A stretch of DNA of 64,000 bases from Geodermatophilus amargosae. Lineage in GTDB: Bacteria; Actinomycetota; Actinomycetes; Mycobacteriales; Geodermatophilaceae. The translations under genes were made by a program, and so were the position numbers. Each line of letters opens with the position of its first letter. Within the stretch, counting starts at the first letter, position 1. Of this stretch, positions 53,742 through 62,824 are shown piece by piece. The stretch covers positions 25,235-89,234 of the forward strand of contig NZ_FPBA01000024.1 of the NCBI RefSeq assembly GCF_900116515.1, written 5' to 3'. The notes beneath the pieces are model-generated. The model saw nothing but the letters and a program-made list of their open reading frames with translations. It had not been told where the DNA came from and did no database searches.

Positions 53742-54269
53742 CTAGTTGCACTGAGTGCCGGACAAGTTCCTGAGAACGTGCTCCTGGTCCTTCACCCACG
53801 CCTCCACGAGAGCCGGCGCATCAGCCATGGCAGGCGTCAGGAACGACATGCCCTTGGTCGGAACGGAGGCACCCAGCTCGACGAGGAGCGGACGGAGCGT
53901 GACGTCCACGCTCAGGCTGTGCGCCGGATCCGCCATGGTCATGAGCGGAACAGCGGTCACGCCGGCAAGACCGCCAGCCTGATAGCGATCGAGGAACGCC
54001 TTCAACAGGCCGGTGTAGCTCGCCTTGTACGTCGGCGACGCGACGATCAGGATGCCGGCCGACGCCACGTCGGCGGAGAGCTGAGCCAGCTCGTCGTCGG
54101 GCCAGCGGAACAACCGGTCGGCGTGGTCGCACAGATCCACGGTGCGGTCGTGCGAACCCCCGGTCAGCTCCGCCACCCTGCCGGCCAGCAGCTCACCGAC
54201 GGCCAACGTCCTCGATCGTGGCTTCGGATTGCCCACCAACACGATGATCCGCATGGGGCCCCCGCTCAC
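53742..54269 (-). CDS. NAD(P)H-dependent FMN reductase (SsuE/MsuE-like)
   Basis: A 175-residue flavodoxin-fold reductase. 'IIVLVGNPKPRSRTLAVGEL' is the phosphate-binding loop for FMN, and 'ILIVASPTYKASYTGLLKAF' the second family signature. It would supply reduced FMN to the two-component LLM monooxygenase encoded at 61649-62824. I chose the GTG at 54269 because GGAGGAGG lies four bases upstream; the internal ATG at 54254 is too far from that box. The ferredoxin gene follows the opposite end of a divergent arrangement in the same direction, 145 bp upstream. Confidence 0.85.
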   Translation of the reverse strand: MSGGPMRIIVLVGNPKPRSRTLAVGELLAGRVAELTGGSHDRTVDLCDHADRLFRWPDDELAQLSADVASAGILIVASPTYKASYTGLLKAFLDRYQAGGLAGVTAVPLMTMADPAHSLSVDVTLRPLLVELGASVPTKGMSFLTPAMADAPALVEAWVKDQEHVLRNLSGTQCN

Positions 54270-54273
54270 GTCG

Positions 54274-54281
54274 CCTCCTCC
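54274..54281 (-). promoter_or_regulatory. Ribosome-binding site deciding the FMN reductase start
   Basis: GGAGGAGG on the minus strand, four bases before GTG 54269 and 19 bases before ATG 54254, favours the GTG start. Confidence 0.6.
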
Positions 54282-54414
54282 AGTCCCCGTGGCGCCCGCA
54301 GCCCGCGGGGCGCACCCGTGCTCGAGGCTGGACTGCAGCGCGCCCAGCGACGAATCCACCCTGTCACCAGCGACCCGCCCCTGTTCGGCCGCGGTGCGAC
54401 GCCGGCCGGGTGGG

Positions 54415-54612
54415 TCACTCGTCGTGCACGATGGCGAGGGCCGGGCAGCCTCGTACTGCGTTGTTCAGCGCTTCCTGCTCGTCCGGGCCCTCCGAGCTGT
54501 CCTTGAGAGTGGTCACGACCCCGTCGTCATCGAATCCGAACAGGCTCGGCGCAATCTCGACGCAGTTGGCCGTCTGGACGCAACGATCTTCGAGGATCTC
54601 GTACTTCGCCAT
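54415..54612 (-). CDS. Ferredoxin (P450-type, 3Fe-4S or 4Fe-4S)
   Basis: A 65-residue ferredoxin that would pass electrons to the neighbouring cytochrome P450. Cluster ligands are in 'LEDRCVQTANCVEIAPSLFG' and 'AVRGCPALAI'. The first motif is C-x5-C; the central cysteine of a 4Fe-4S site is replaced, so a 3Fe-4S cluster is more likely, as in other actinobacterial P450 partners. ACGGAG is well spaced for the ATG at 54612 but too close to an ATG two codons earlier. It is divergent from the P450 gene with about 500 bp between them. Confidence 0.87.
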   Translation of the reverse strand: MAKYEILEDRCVQTANCVEIAPSLFGFDDDGVVTTLKDSSEGPDEQEALNNAVRGCPALAIVHDE

Positions 54613-55130
54613 TTCCATCTCCGTTCTTCGAGAGACGAGGGAGGTCAGCTCCACTCGACCAGCTGTTCCATGCGCCGGGTGCTCCCGGGCACCGGTGTCA
54701 CGTCGAGACGAACCGGATCAGGGCAGCCGGCCGGATCGCGAGTGGCGGCCCTGACCCGAGCGATGAGTCCCTCGCCGGCACCCATGCGCGCCTTGCCGCC
54801 GTCCCACACCCCGACCTGTGCGACGCGAGTGCCCGCGTGACGGCACGAGCTCGAGGAGGGTGCCGGAGGGCACCAGCGCAGCGGGCTCCTGTGGGGCCGC
54901 GGACATCTGTCAGACCCATGTGAACCCTCTCTAGGAACCGGCAGCCGAGCCGGGCGGGCGGATGAACATCGGTGGGGATCTAGCGCAGGATCCTCATGAC
55001 CAATATGGTGACGTACGCCGCTGTGGTTCACAACACCAGGCCTGCACGTATCGACGAGCGCCCCCGGATCCCCCGGATCGGCGACGCGTCGCCGGGGGCG
55101 CGCCATCCAGAGACAGGGGACCTGCACGAG
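54613..55130. other. Divergent region between ferredoxin and P450 genes
   Basis: The minus-strand frame ending at 54645 has plausible coding usage over its last 60 codons ('VGVWDGGKARMGAGEGLIAR' to 'RMEQLVEW') and could be a small gene or fragment upstream of the ferredoxin; I cannot identify it. The promoters of both genes should lie here. Confidence 0.3.
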
Positions 55131-56390
55131 ATGACCACTCACGACGTGGAGAAGTCCGTCGACGACTTCAAGATGTACGACTCCGGGACGATGGCGGAGC
55201 CGAATGAGTTCTGGACCCTGCTGCGCGAGACCGCGCCGGTGCACCGGGTCGACGAGGGTCTCGGCTACACCCTCGTCTCGCGGTACGCCGACGTCCAGGA
55301 CGTGCTGCGCGACCCGGACACCTTCCGTAATGGCGTCGCCCGGTTCTTCGACAAGGGCTCGCCCCACCCGGACTCCCCTGCCGTGGCGGCCGTCATGGCC
55401 GACGCCGCCCCCTACCGCGAGGTCCTCGGCTTCGGCGACGGCGAGGCCCACGCGCGCCACCGGCGCATGGTGCGCGCCGGCTTCACCACGCGACGGGTGC
55501 GTCAGCTCGAGGGCTTCGTCTCGACGGTCGTCGACGATCTGCTCGACGAGCTGGTGACCGGCGAGCCCGTGGACTTCGTGAAGCAGTTCTGCAAGCGCCT
55601 GCCGATCCTGCTGATCGGCGAGATCATGGGCGTGGAGAAGGAGCGCGAGCACGACGTCTACCGCTGGGCCACCTCCCTGATGGCCCGGGCAGCGGCGCCG
55701 CCGGAGACGGAGGACGACGCTCTGCGCATCGCGAGGGACGTCGTGGAGTTTCACCAGTACGTCTACAAGGCGGTGGCCGATCGTCGGGAGAGCCCGCGGG
55801 ACGACTTCCTGTCCGAGCTGGTCGCGAACTCCGAGGGGATCGACGAGCACGAGCTGGCCCACGTCTGCGCGCAGCTCATCCTCGCCGGGGCCGACACCAC
55901 CATCGCCTGGCTGGGCAGCATCTTCGATCTGCTGCTCGCGCACCCCGACCAGCTGGCAGAGCTCTACGCGGACCGGTCGCTCATCCCCAACGCGATGGAG
56001 GAAGCTCTGCGGCTCCAGTCGGTGATCAAGACCATCTACCGGGCCACGAGTCGCGACGCGGAGGTGGCCGGCCAGGACATCCCGGCCGACAGCCTCGTGA
56101 TCCCGCTGCTCGGATCGGCCAACCGGGACGACGCGGTCTTCCCCGACGCGGCGACGTTCGACATCCACCGCCCCAATGTCCGTAAGCACATGGCCTTCGG
56201 CTTCGGCACCCACCTCTGCGCCGGCATCGAGCTGGCACGCGCCGAGGCGCGCATCTCCCTCACGAAGGTCCTGGAGCGCACGAGTGCGCTCTCCCGGGTC
56301 GAGGGCGAGCCGCTGCCGAAGTACGTACCCGACTTCACCATCAGGGGGATCGACCGGCTGCCCATGATCCTCCACCCCGCGGAGCGCTGA
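55131..56390 (+). CDS. Cytochrome P450
   Basis: A soluble class I bacterial P450 of 419 residues that inserts one oxygen atom into its substrate. The I-helix oxygen-activation motif 'LILAGADTTIAWLGSI' (about residue 245), the E-x-x-R in 'AMEEALRLQSV', and the haem-cysteine motif 'HMAFGFGTHLCAGIELARAE' (about residue 350) are all intact. I start it at the ATG at 55131, which gives the normal length; the frame is open to an ATG at 54996. The divergent ferredoxin gene is its likely electron donor. A hairpin at 56410-56447 probably ends the transcript. Confidence 0.93.
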   Translation: MTTHDVEKSVDDFKMYDSGTMAEPNEFWTLLRETAPVHRVDEGLGYTLVSRYADVQDVLRDPDTFRNGVARFFDKGSPHPDSPAVAAVMADAAPYREVLGFGDGEAHARHRRMVRAGFTTRRVRQLEGFVSTVVDDLLDELVTGEPVDFVKQFCKRLPILLIGEIMGVEKEREHDVYRWATSLMARAAAPPETEDDALRIARDVVEFHQYVYKAVADRRESPRDDFLSELVANSEGIDEHELAHVCAQLILAGADTTIAWLGSIFDLLLAHPDQLAELYADRSLIPNAMEEALRLQSVIKTIYRATSRDAEVAGQDIPADSLVIPLLGSANRDDAVFPDAATFDIHRPNVRKHMAFGFGTHLCAGIELARAEARISLTKVLERTSALSRVEGEPLPKYVPDFTIRGIDRLPMILHPAER

Positions 56391-56409
56391 GCTCACGACG
56401 CAGCGGCTT

Positions 56410-56447
56410 GGGGCGGTGATGCCGGCGACGGCCGGTGTCACCGCCCC
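56410..56447 (+). terminator. Hairpin terminator after the P450 gene
   Basis: A perfect 10-bp stem GGGGCGGTGA / TCACCGCCCC with further internal pairing (CCGG), starting 20 bases after the P450 stop and followed by ATATT. Confidence 0.7.
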
Positions 56448-56531
56448 ATATTCCGCTGATCACAGCGAGAGCGACCTCGCGCCGGTCGCGCCATAGCGCG
56501 CGCCTTACCATTCTGAGTACGAGGAGAGACC

Positions 56532-57041
56532 ATGACTTTTCCCCACCCGCACGACTGGCGCCTCGTCGTCGCAGCGCTGAACGACGCCGGCGAGCCGGAC
56601 TTCTCCATCGGCGCGGAGCCCGCGACGCTGGACATGCCGGGCATCGTGGCAGGCGGCTGGTACTGGCGCGCGGAGGGCGGGCACTCGCGGGAGAACCCTG
56701 GCGCCGTGGCGAAGGTCTTCGACCTCGCGGGGCCGAATGGATCCGCGTTCGGCGTGACGCGATTCGCCGCGAACTCAGCCGGGAAGCTGGATGTCGCAGA
56801 GGTCGGCCAGTCCGGGGAGGCCGGCCAGGGCGGCGACGCAGCGATGCACTCGAGCGACACCATCGACTACGAGGTCGTGCTTTCCGGGAAGATCGATCTG
56901 GAGCTCCCCGGCGGCAAGGTCCACACCCTCGTCCCCGGTGACCTCCTCGTCATGGCGGGCGTCGCGCACGCCTGGAAGAACCCGTACGACGAGGACTGCC
57001 TCTTCGTGCAGGTGACCATCGGCTACAACGACAAGGCATGA
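56532..57041 (+). CDS. Cupin-domain protein (intact paralog)
   Basis: A 169-residue cupin with start 'MTFPHPHDWRLVVAALNDAG' after a GAGGAGAG box. The barrel motifs are 'AAMHSSDTIDYEVVLSGKID' and 'LVPGDLLVMAGVAHAWKNPY'; H-x(6)-D-Y-E and the later histidine would form the metal site. The same protein, broken, is at 51064-51568, suggesting that gene duplication took place within the cluster. Its role (isomerase, dioxygenase or sensor) is unknown. It is followed by a strong terminator. Confidence 0.8.
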   Translation: MTFPHPHDWRLVVAALNDAGEPDFSIGAEPATLDMPGIVAGGWYWRAEGGHSRENPGAVAKVFDLAGPNGSAFGVTRFAANSAGKLDVAEVGQSGEAGQGGDAAMHSSDTIDYEVVLSGKIDLELPGGKVHTLVPGDLLVMAGVAHAWKNPYDEDCLFVQVTIGYNDKA

Positions 57042-57085
57042 CCCAGTCGGTGATGTCGTGGCCGACTTGACGGCGGCGAGCGAAT

Positions 57086-57115
57086 GGCCCCGCACCTGCT
57101 CGCAGGTGCGGGGCC
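57086..57115 (+). terminator. Strong hairpin terminator after the cupin gene
   Basis: A 14-bp arm GGCCCCGCACCTGC has its exact complement two bases later, giving a stem of about 13 bp with a tight loop, followed by TCTTG. It lies 45 bases after the cupin stop, between converging genes. Confidence 0.85.
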
Positions 57116-57356
57116 TCTTGCTGATCCCGAGCGCTCGCGGCATGGCCGGCAGCCGTCGCCGGGGCGACGACGCGGCCTGCTGGGCGACCGCTCCAGCCGC
57201 TGCCTCACCCACCCCCGGCGTCCGCCGTCGAGGCCGAGGACTTGATCGCGCCACGCCGGGTCTCGCCAGACCTCGGCGCCGAACCCGGCGCGCCGGTCCG
57301 AACTCAGCGGCGAGACATCGGCGCATGTTCACCTCATGGCGCGTGACGTGTCCCCA
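57116..57356. other. Convergent intergenic region, no gene seen
   Basis: Between the cupin (plus) and a short-chain dehydrogenase (minus); no recognisable gene. Confidence 0.45.
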
Positions 57357-58313
57357 TCACGACTGGCTCTCGTGGGTGCCGTACAGGTAGTTGTAGGCCG
57401 GGTTCATCTGGCCGATGCCCTGAGGCTGAGTCCTGTGAGACCGCAGTAGTGCGGGTAGTTCCCGCGAGAGGGCCTCGACGTCCCAGTACGGCTCGTGCCA
57501 CAAGGTGTGTGCCGGGGATGCGAGCTCCCATAGTGCAAGCTTCGGGCCGTCCACTCCGATGAAGCGCCCGGTGACATCCGAGGCCTCGTCCGAGGCCAAC
57601 CAGACGACCAGTCCCGCAGCCTCGCTCGGCGGCCAGACACCCAGCTCGCGGCGATCCTGAGGAGCGTCCCGTCCTGCCGCGATCATGGCCTCTCTTGCTC
57701 TGTCCACCAGGCCGGCTGCCCCTGGGGAGTCCACGCCCGCACGCACCGCATTGACAGTGATGCCGTGGTCCTCCAACTCCAGGGCCCAACTGAACGTCGC
57801 GGCAAGAACCGCACCCTTGGCTCCAGCGGTGGCCGCCGCGTCCGCGATCCCGTAGACCCCGCTACTCGCCGCCATGTTGATGACGCGACCCCCAGTTCCC
57901 TGACGCAGGAACACCCGGGCGGCAGCGCGCGTGCCGAAGAAGTGGCTGTCCACGGTCGTCGCGAACGTGGCGCGCCAGGCCTCGTCGGTGTGGTCGACGA
58001 CAGAGGCGTGGACCACTTTGCCAGCCGGGTTGTTGATCATGATGTCCAGGCGCCCGAGCTGGTCGATCGTCGTGGCCACGAGTCGATCGACGTCTTCCCT
58101 GATCGACACATCCGCGACCACGCCGACCGCCCTGCCACCCGCCTGCGTGATCCCGGCCACCACGACGTCGACCGTCGCTTGGTTGCGACCGTTCACGCAC
58201 ACCGCCGCCCCACGCCGAGCCAACTCCTCGGCGATCCCCCGCCCCCAGCCGCCCGATGAGCCCGTGACGATGGCGACCTTTCCATCGAACCTGACGTGAG
58301 TGTCCTGCTCCAT
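57357..58313 (-). CDS. Short-chain dehydrogenase/reductase with altered active site
   Basis: A 318-residue SDR protein. The Rossmann motif 'VAIVTGSSGGWGRGIAEELA' and the 'IMINNPAGKVVHASV' segment are present (N-N-P-A-G in place of N-N-A-G). The catalytic serine region reads 'MAASSGVYGIADAAATAGAK', where the Y-x-x-x-K tyrosine position is threonine, so classical dehydrogenase chemistry may be lost. A C-terminal extension of about 50 residues ('YWDVEALSRELPALLR') is additional. GGAGGAGGA precedes the ATG at 58313. It may be a lyase or hydratase-type member of the fold; the substrate is unknown. Confidence 0.8.
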   Translation of the reverse strand: MEQDTHVRFDGKVAIVTGSSGGWGRGIAEELARRGAAVCVNGRNQATVDVVVAGITQAGGRAVGVVADVSIREDVDRLVATTIDQLGRLDIMINNPAGKVVHASVVDHTDEAWRATFATTVDSHFFGTRAAARVFLRQGTGGRVINMAASSGVYGIADAAATAGAKGAVLAATFSWALELEDHGITVNAVRAGVDSPGAAGLVDRAREAMIAAGRDAPQDRRELGVWPPSEAAGLVVWLASDEASDVTGRFIGVDGPKLALWELASPAHTLWHEPYWDVEALSRELPALLRSHRTQPQGIGQMNPAYNYLYGTHESQS

Positions 58314-58522
58314 GCTTCCTCCTCCGAGCCTGGTGCGACGCAGGTGAGGTCCTGCGCATGGGTTGCCCTGACGTCGAGTCCGCTGGACACAGGCGAGCAT
58401 GTCGCTCTGCACTCGCCGGCCGGCGACGCGTCGCCACGGTCTACGACGAGCTCGTCAGGTTCGACCGAGGAGCCAACGTCCCTCACGCCGTCAACAGTGG
58501 TCGACGCCTCAGGAGACACGCG

Positions 58523-59443
58523 CTATGTGCGGAGGACGACGTTGACTGCTTCCTGACCTGCACGCAGGTGGCTGACCTGCGTGTGGACGAGGCGGGCCAT
58601 CCGCGGCCCCATGGCCGAGGACGCCCCACCGATGTGGGGCGTGACGAGCACGTTCGGCAGGTCGAGCAGGGGATGGTCGTCCGGCAGCGGTTCGGGGTCG
58701 GTGACGTCGAGGGCGAACCGCAGGCGTCCCTGTTCGGCGTGCCGCGTCAGGGCCGCGGTGTCGGCGACTCGGCCGCGCGCGACGTTGACCAGGAGGGCGC
58801 CGTCGGCCATCGCCGCGAGGAACGCCTCGTCGACGAGGCCGGTGGTGCTGTCGTTCAGCGGCACGCAGACGATGACAATGTCTGCGTCCGGGAGCAGTCG
58901 GGGCAGGTCCGCGACGCCGTGCACCACACCCGCGTCGGTCTCGCGCCGGCGGCCGGCGACCCGGGTGAGCCGCACCTCGAACGGCGCCAGCCTGCTCTCG
59001 ATGGCGCGTCCGACCCCGCCGTAGCCGATGAGCAGCACCGACCGGTCGGCCAGAGAGGGGTGCCAGCGGCGTGCCCGGTTCGGTCCCACGCGGACGATCT
59101 CGAGCAGCCCCCGCTGGGACGCGAGGACCAGGGCCAGCGTGAACTCGGCAGTGGACGCCTCGTGCACGGAACTCGCGTTGGCGACCACGTGCCCGGGGGC
59201 CAGTGCCGCACCGAAGCCGTCGTAGCCGATCGTCTGTGTCTGGATCAGCCGCGGCCGGAGGTCGTGCAGCTGCGGCAGGCAGGCCAGCTCGCTCTGGTAG
59301 GGCAGCACGACGATGTCCGGGACGTCGTCGCGAGCCCACCCGCTCTGCATGTCCCATACGACAGCGTCCACGTCTGGTGGGAGCGGACCAAGAGCTGTGC
59401 GAAAGGCCTCATCGGGAACGCTCAACAGCACTGGAGACGGCAC
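58523..59443 (-). CDS. D-isomer-specific 2-hydroxyacid dehydrogenase
   Basis: A 306-residue NAD(P)-dependent dehydrogenase. 'SVLLIGYGGVGRAIESRLAP' is the nucleotide-binding motif, 'LVNVARGRVADTAALTRHAE' carries the catalytic arginine, 'LDVTDPEPLPDDHPLLDLPN' the glutamate, and 'VTPHIGGASSAMG' the catalytic histidine. It interconverts 2-oxo and (R)-2-hydroxy acids, fitting a pathway that also has an HpcH/HpaI aldolase. GTG start with GGGAG nine bases upstream. Confidence 0.88.
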   Translation of the reverse strand: MPSPVLLSVPDEAFRTALGPLPPDVDAVVWDMQSGWARDDVPDIVVLPYQSELACLPQLHDLRPRLIQTQTIGYDGFGAALAPGHVVANASSVHEASTAEFTLALVLASQRGLLEIVRVGPNRARRWHPSLADRSVLLIGYGGVGRAIESRLAPFEVRLTRVAGRRRETDAGVVHGVADLPRLLPDADIVIVCVPLNDSTTGLVDEAFLAAMADGALLVNVARGRVADTAALTRHAEQGRLRFALDVTDPEPLPDDHPLLDLPNVLVTPHIGGASSAMGPRMARLVHTQVSHLRAGQEAVNVVLRT

Positions 59444-59691
59444 GGTGTCTCACTCCCTGATTCCCTGGCAGGCGCTCGGCCGTGTCTGAATGCGCATCCG
59501 GTCGAAACGGAACGACGGCGTACTGGTCGCGCTCTCCCAACCGGCCTCCACGCCTCACTCGGAGGTGCGGCCGGGATACGTCACGTCAAGAACGTCGGGC
59601 GCGGACCACGCAGGTCCTCACCGTGATGTCGGTGAGCCGTGGCCCGCGCCCGGCGGTTCTGACGGTCAGGACGTGCGCCGCCGAGGCGACG
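59444..59691. other. Intergenic stretch, no gene seen
   Basis: A 248-bp gap between two minus-strand genes. Confidence 0.4.
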
Positions 59692-60477
59692 TCACCGGCT
59701 CGGGAGGAGGCCGCCGTCGACGCCGTAGATCTGTGACGTGATGAACTTGGCCGCCGGCGAGATCAGGAACTGGAACACGGGCGCCAGCTCGGTCTGGACG
59801 TCGCCGAAGCGCCCGAGCGGGATGTTGTTGCGCACCTTGCCCTCGAACTCCTTACGGTCCTCCGGGCTCATCTCCGCCATGAGCTCCGTGTCCCGCTCGG
59901 TCTGCACGACCGGGTTCACACAGTTGCAGCGGATGTTGTACTTGGCCCACTCGTACGCGATCGTCCTGGTGTAGCTGATGATCGCGCCCTTGGAAGCCGA
60001 GTACGAGGCGGTGTGGATCGGGTTGTCCTTCAGGGCGCCGCCGGCTGCGACGTTCACGATGGACCCACCCTTCTCCTTGAGGTGGGGGAAGACCGCCTGG
60101 CAGAGCAGGCCGGTGCCCCGTGAGTTGACCTGCAGCTGCCAGTCCCAGTCGTGCAGCGAGGTCTCCTCGGCAGGAGAAAGGAGCGGACCTCCGTGGCAGG
60201 TGATCATCGCGTCCAGCCCGCCGAGCTCCTTGACCGCCCACTCGACGCCCTCTGTGATCTCGTCGGGGTTCAGGATGTCCACGTGCCGGAACGTGACTCG
60301 GCCCGGACCCTCCTCGGTCGCCTCCTTCGCGACCTGCGACGCCAAGTCGTCCCTGATGTCGAACGTGACGATCTGAGCGCCCTGTCGGGCCAGGTACCGA
60401 GCGGTACCTCCACCGATCCCGCGGGCACCGCCCGCCATCAGGACTCGCTTTCCCTCGATCGAGAAGAGCTCGTTCAT
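59692..60477 (-). CDS. Short-chain dehydrogenase/reductase
   Basis: A 261-residue classical SDR. 'VLMAGGARGIGGGTARYLAR' is the cofactor site, 'DILNPDE' the adenine-ring aspartate, 'ITCHGGPLL' replaces N-N-A-G, and the active site S-x(n)-Y-x-x-x-K is present in 'HTASYSASKGAIISYTRTIA'. 'SQIYGVDGGLLPSR' is a normal C-terminus. AAGGAGG is ten bases before the ATG at 60477. It is probably an alcohol or hydroxyacyl dehydrogenase of the cluster; whether it is one of the mycofactocin-dependent SDRs cannot be told from the sequence. Confidence 0.88.
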   Translation of the reverse strand: MNELFSIEGKRVLMAGGARGIGGGTARYLARQGAQIVTFDIRDDLASQVAKEATEEGPGRVTFRHVDILNPDEITEGVEWAVKELGGLDAMITCHGGPLLSPAEETSLHDWDWQLQVNSRGTGLLCQAVFPHLKEKGGSIVNVAAGGALKDNPIHTASYSASKGAIISYTRTIAYEWAKYNIRCNCVNPVVQTERDTELMAEMSPEDRKEFEGKVRNNIPLGRFGDVQTELAPVFQFLISPAAKFITSQIYGVDGGLLPSR

Positions 60478-60738
60478 CTGTTCACTACCTCCTTGTGAGC
60501 TGCTGTGTCTCCGTGGTGGATCCGCCACCCGCTCGGCGCGCAGGGTGGAGCCTTCGTCCTGCTCGCCGGGGCGAGCACGAACCGCGGTGCCTCGTGGAGT
60601 GCGTCGACAGATCGCTGCTTGCAGAGGCGCCCGCGGCGTCCTCCGGCGTCCTTGCAGCGACTCGGTCCTGGCGTCCTTCGGCACTCGGCCGACGTCGAGC
60701 GGGAGACGCTGGGTGACCCAGCCGGCCGCTCCTGGGAC

Positions 60739-61584
60739 CTACGGGATGAGCCCCAACGTGCGGGCCTTCGCGCCGTAGTCATCGATGCCGAGGAACTGGT
60801 CGAACTCCTCGAAGCTCTTGTAGTCGTTGTCGATCCGTACCGTGGACGCCTCAGCTGCCAGGACCTCCATCGCCCTTCTCATGCTCGACTCCGCAGCGAG
60901 GTAGGCCGTCGTGGGATAGAAGACGACGTCCGCGCCCTGCTCAGCCAGTTCTGCGGCGCTCCAACCCGGTGCGTTCGTCATGACGATGGGCACCCGGCTT
61001 CCCTCGGCGAGTCGCTTGTTCTGGACCTCACCCGGCTGCTGGGCGCGGGCGAGGAACAACAGATCTGCCCCTGCCTCCTGGTAGGCGAGCAGACGATCGA
61101 TCGTGGCCTCTTCGCCTTCGCTCACGAGCGCATCCGATCGAGCGATGATCAGGAAGTCGTCCGAGGATCGCGCATCCAGCGCTGCCTTGATCTTGTCGAC
61201 CGCCTGCTTGACCGGGAGGACCTGAGGAGCCCCGATGTGCTTGCCGAAGATGTGGTCCTCGATGTGCGTCGCACTCGCGCCGGCTCGCTCCAGGACCTGC
61301 ACCGTGCGCGCGACGTGGATGGGGTTACCGAACCCGCCTTCGCCGTCGACGATCACCGGGACCTCGACGATCGGTGCGATACGACGAACCATGTCGGCCA
61401 TGTCGTCGAGCCCCACGAAGCCGATGTCCGGCAGACCGTACTTCGCCGCGGAGACCGCGAAACTGCCGATGTACGCGGCCTTGAAATTCAGCGCTCGGAC
61501 GAGGCGGGCCGAGATCCCGTCGTAGGCGAGAGGAACGATCAGTGGCGAGTTCTCACTGATCAGGGTCCTGAGGGAAGGGACCAT
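60739..61584 (-). CDS. Isocitrate lyase / PEP mutase superfamily protein
   Basis: A 281-residue (beta/alpha)8 enzyme. The metal-site signature is seen in 'APIVEVPVIVDGEGGFGNPI' and 'AGASATHIEDHIFGKHIGAP'; in this family such proteins are 2,3-dimethylmalate or methylisocitrate lyases, oxaloacetate decarboxylases or PEP mutases. The usual K-x-C-G-H loop reads 'HIFGKHIGAPQVLPVKQA', so it is not a canonical lyase. Start after AGAAGGAG at 61584. It lies between the SDR and LLM genes on the same strand; with the other lyase it suggests breakdown of a branched or hydroxylated dicarboxylate. Confidence 0.85.
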   Translation of the reverse strand: MVPSLRTLISENSPLIVPLAYDGISARLVRALNFKAAYIGSFAVSAAKYGLPDIGFVGLDDMADMVRRIAPIVEVPVIVDGEGGFGNPIHVARTVQVLERAGASATHIEDHIFGKHIGAPQVLPVKQAVDKIKAALDARSSDDFLIIARSDALVSEGEEATIDRLLAYQEAGADLLFLARAQQPGEVQNKRLAEGSRVPIVMTNAPGWSAAELAEQGADVVFYPTTAYLAAESSMRRAMEVLAAEASTVRIDNDYKSFEEFDQFLGIDDYGAKARTLGLIP

Positions 61585-61648
61585 GCGTCGGACTCCTTCT
61601 GTGGTGGATGTCGAGGGGTCTGCTGGCGGAGTGGTGCGACCCGCTCGG

Positions 61649-62824
61649 TCAGCTGTCCAGGGGCTTGTCGGCGCGCAGCCCGGCCTCGGCCATCAACGGG
61701 AGCACGTCGGAGATGAGCAACTCGAGGCCTTCGGGGTACTCGTGGAAGGTCATGGTGGTGCCGTCCATCCCGACATCCGAGAGTTCCTGGAACGTCTCGA
61801 CGACCATCTCCGGAGTGCCGACCACGAGCTTGTTGCCGCCGGCCAGAGCGATGGACTTCCAGATGTCGGGATTGGCCATCAGAGCCTTGTGCGTGCCGGC
61901 GTCGCCCCCCGCCATCAGACCGACGAACTTGTCGACCGCCTGCGTGTCGACAGCCTCCATCCATGCCTCGGCGAAGTCGCGCGCCTCCTGCTCGGTGCGC
62001 TTGACGATGATGTCCAGGTTGGACCAGATCGAGACCGGCTTGCCCAGCTTCTCGGCCTCCGAGCGGATCGTCGCGATGTTGGTCGCGAGCACCTTCTCGT
62101 TGACCGTGTTCACGAAGATCATGTCCGCGTTGTTGAGCGCGAAGCTCAGACCCTCCGCGCTCTGGCCGGCGTTCATCACCAACGGCCGCGGCGACTGCAC
62201 CGGCTTGGGGTTGGAGACGGCACCCTTGGCCGTGAAGAACTCACCCTCGAAGTCGATCTCCTCGGTCTCCGTCCAGAGCCGGTTGACCAGGGTGAACCAC
62301 TCCTGCGACATCCGGTAGCGCGCCGCGCGGTCCCCCATCTCCATCCCGAACTGCTCGAACTCCGCGCCGAACCACCCGGGCACGATGTTGACACCCCACC
62401 GACCGCCGGAGATGTGGTCCAGGGTTGCGCCCATCTTGGCCACCATCACCGGGTGGTACAGCGGGACCGCACACGTGGTAAAGACTTGGATTCGCTCAGT
62501 GATCGCGGCCATGGCACCCGCCCACGTCCACGTCTCGTAGCTGCGGTCCCAGAAGCCGCTCTCGGAGTCGAATCCCTTCCACCGGGAAGCTGACACCAGC
62601 GCCTCGATGCCAGCCCTGTCCGCCATCACCGCGAGCTGCTTCTGCTCGTCCCAGTTCGCGATGGTGATCGAGCCGCCCAGCTTGCTGATACCGGAGGATG
62701 TGCCGGCGAGGTTCGTCGAGAAGACGCCCAGCTTCATCTTGTTGGGACTGCTGAAGATCGGGGAGGCGGAGAGCTGGACTGTGCCGTCAGCGAACGGGGT
62801 GGACTCGGACAGTTCTCGCGACAT
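61649..62824 (-). CDS. LLM-class flavin-dependent monooxygenase (RutA/SfnG-like)
   Basis: A 391-residue luciferase-like monooxygenase. Family marks: 'KMKLGVFSTNLAGTSSGISK', 'SFWDRSYETW'-like active site (here 'GFWDRSYETWTWAGAMAAIT'), 'HPVMVAKMGATLDHISGGRW', and 'NIVPGWFGAEFEQFGMEMGD'. This subgroup uses FMNH2 delivered by a separate reductase to oxidise small organosulfur, pyrimidine or ether-type substrates. GAAGAAGG is properly spaced for the ATG at 62824 and too close for one at 62833. The FMN reductase at 53742-54269 is the probable partner. Confidence 0.9.
   Translation of the reverse strand: MSRELSESTPFADGTVQLSASPIFSSPNKMKLGVFSTNLAGTSSGISKLGGSITIANWDEQKQLAVMADRAGIEALVSASRWKGFDSESGFWDRSYETWTWAGAMAAITERIQVFTTCAVPLYHPVMVAKMGATLDHISGGRWGVNIVPGWFGAEFEQFGMEMGDRAARYRMSQEWFTLVNRLWTETEEIDFEGEFFTAKGAVSNPKPVQSPRPLVMNAGQSAEGLSFALNNADMIFVNTVNEKVLATNIATIRSEAEKLGKPVSIWSNLDIIVKRTEQEARDFAEAWMEAVDTQAVDKFVGLMAGGDAGTHKALMANPDIWKSIALAGGNKLVVGTPEMVVETFQELSDVGMDGTTMTFHEYPEGLELLISDVLPLMAEAGLRADKPLDS

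Noticed and set aside
54645..56441. Open frame of 598 codons on the minus strand opposite the P450
   Set aside because: The P450 has all family motifs in the sense strand; the antisense product is not protein-like except perhaps its last 60 codons, which lie outside the P450.
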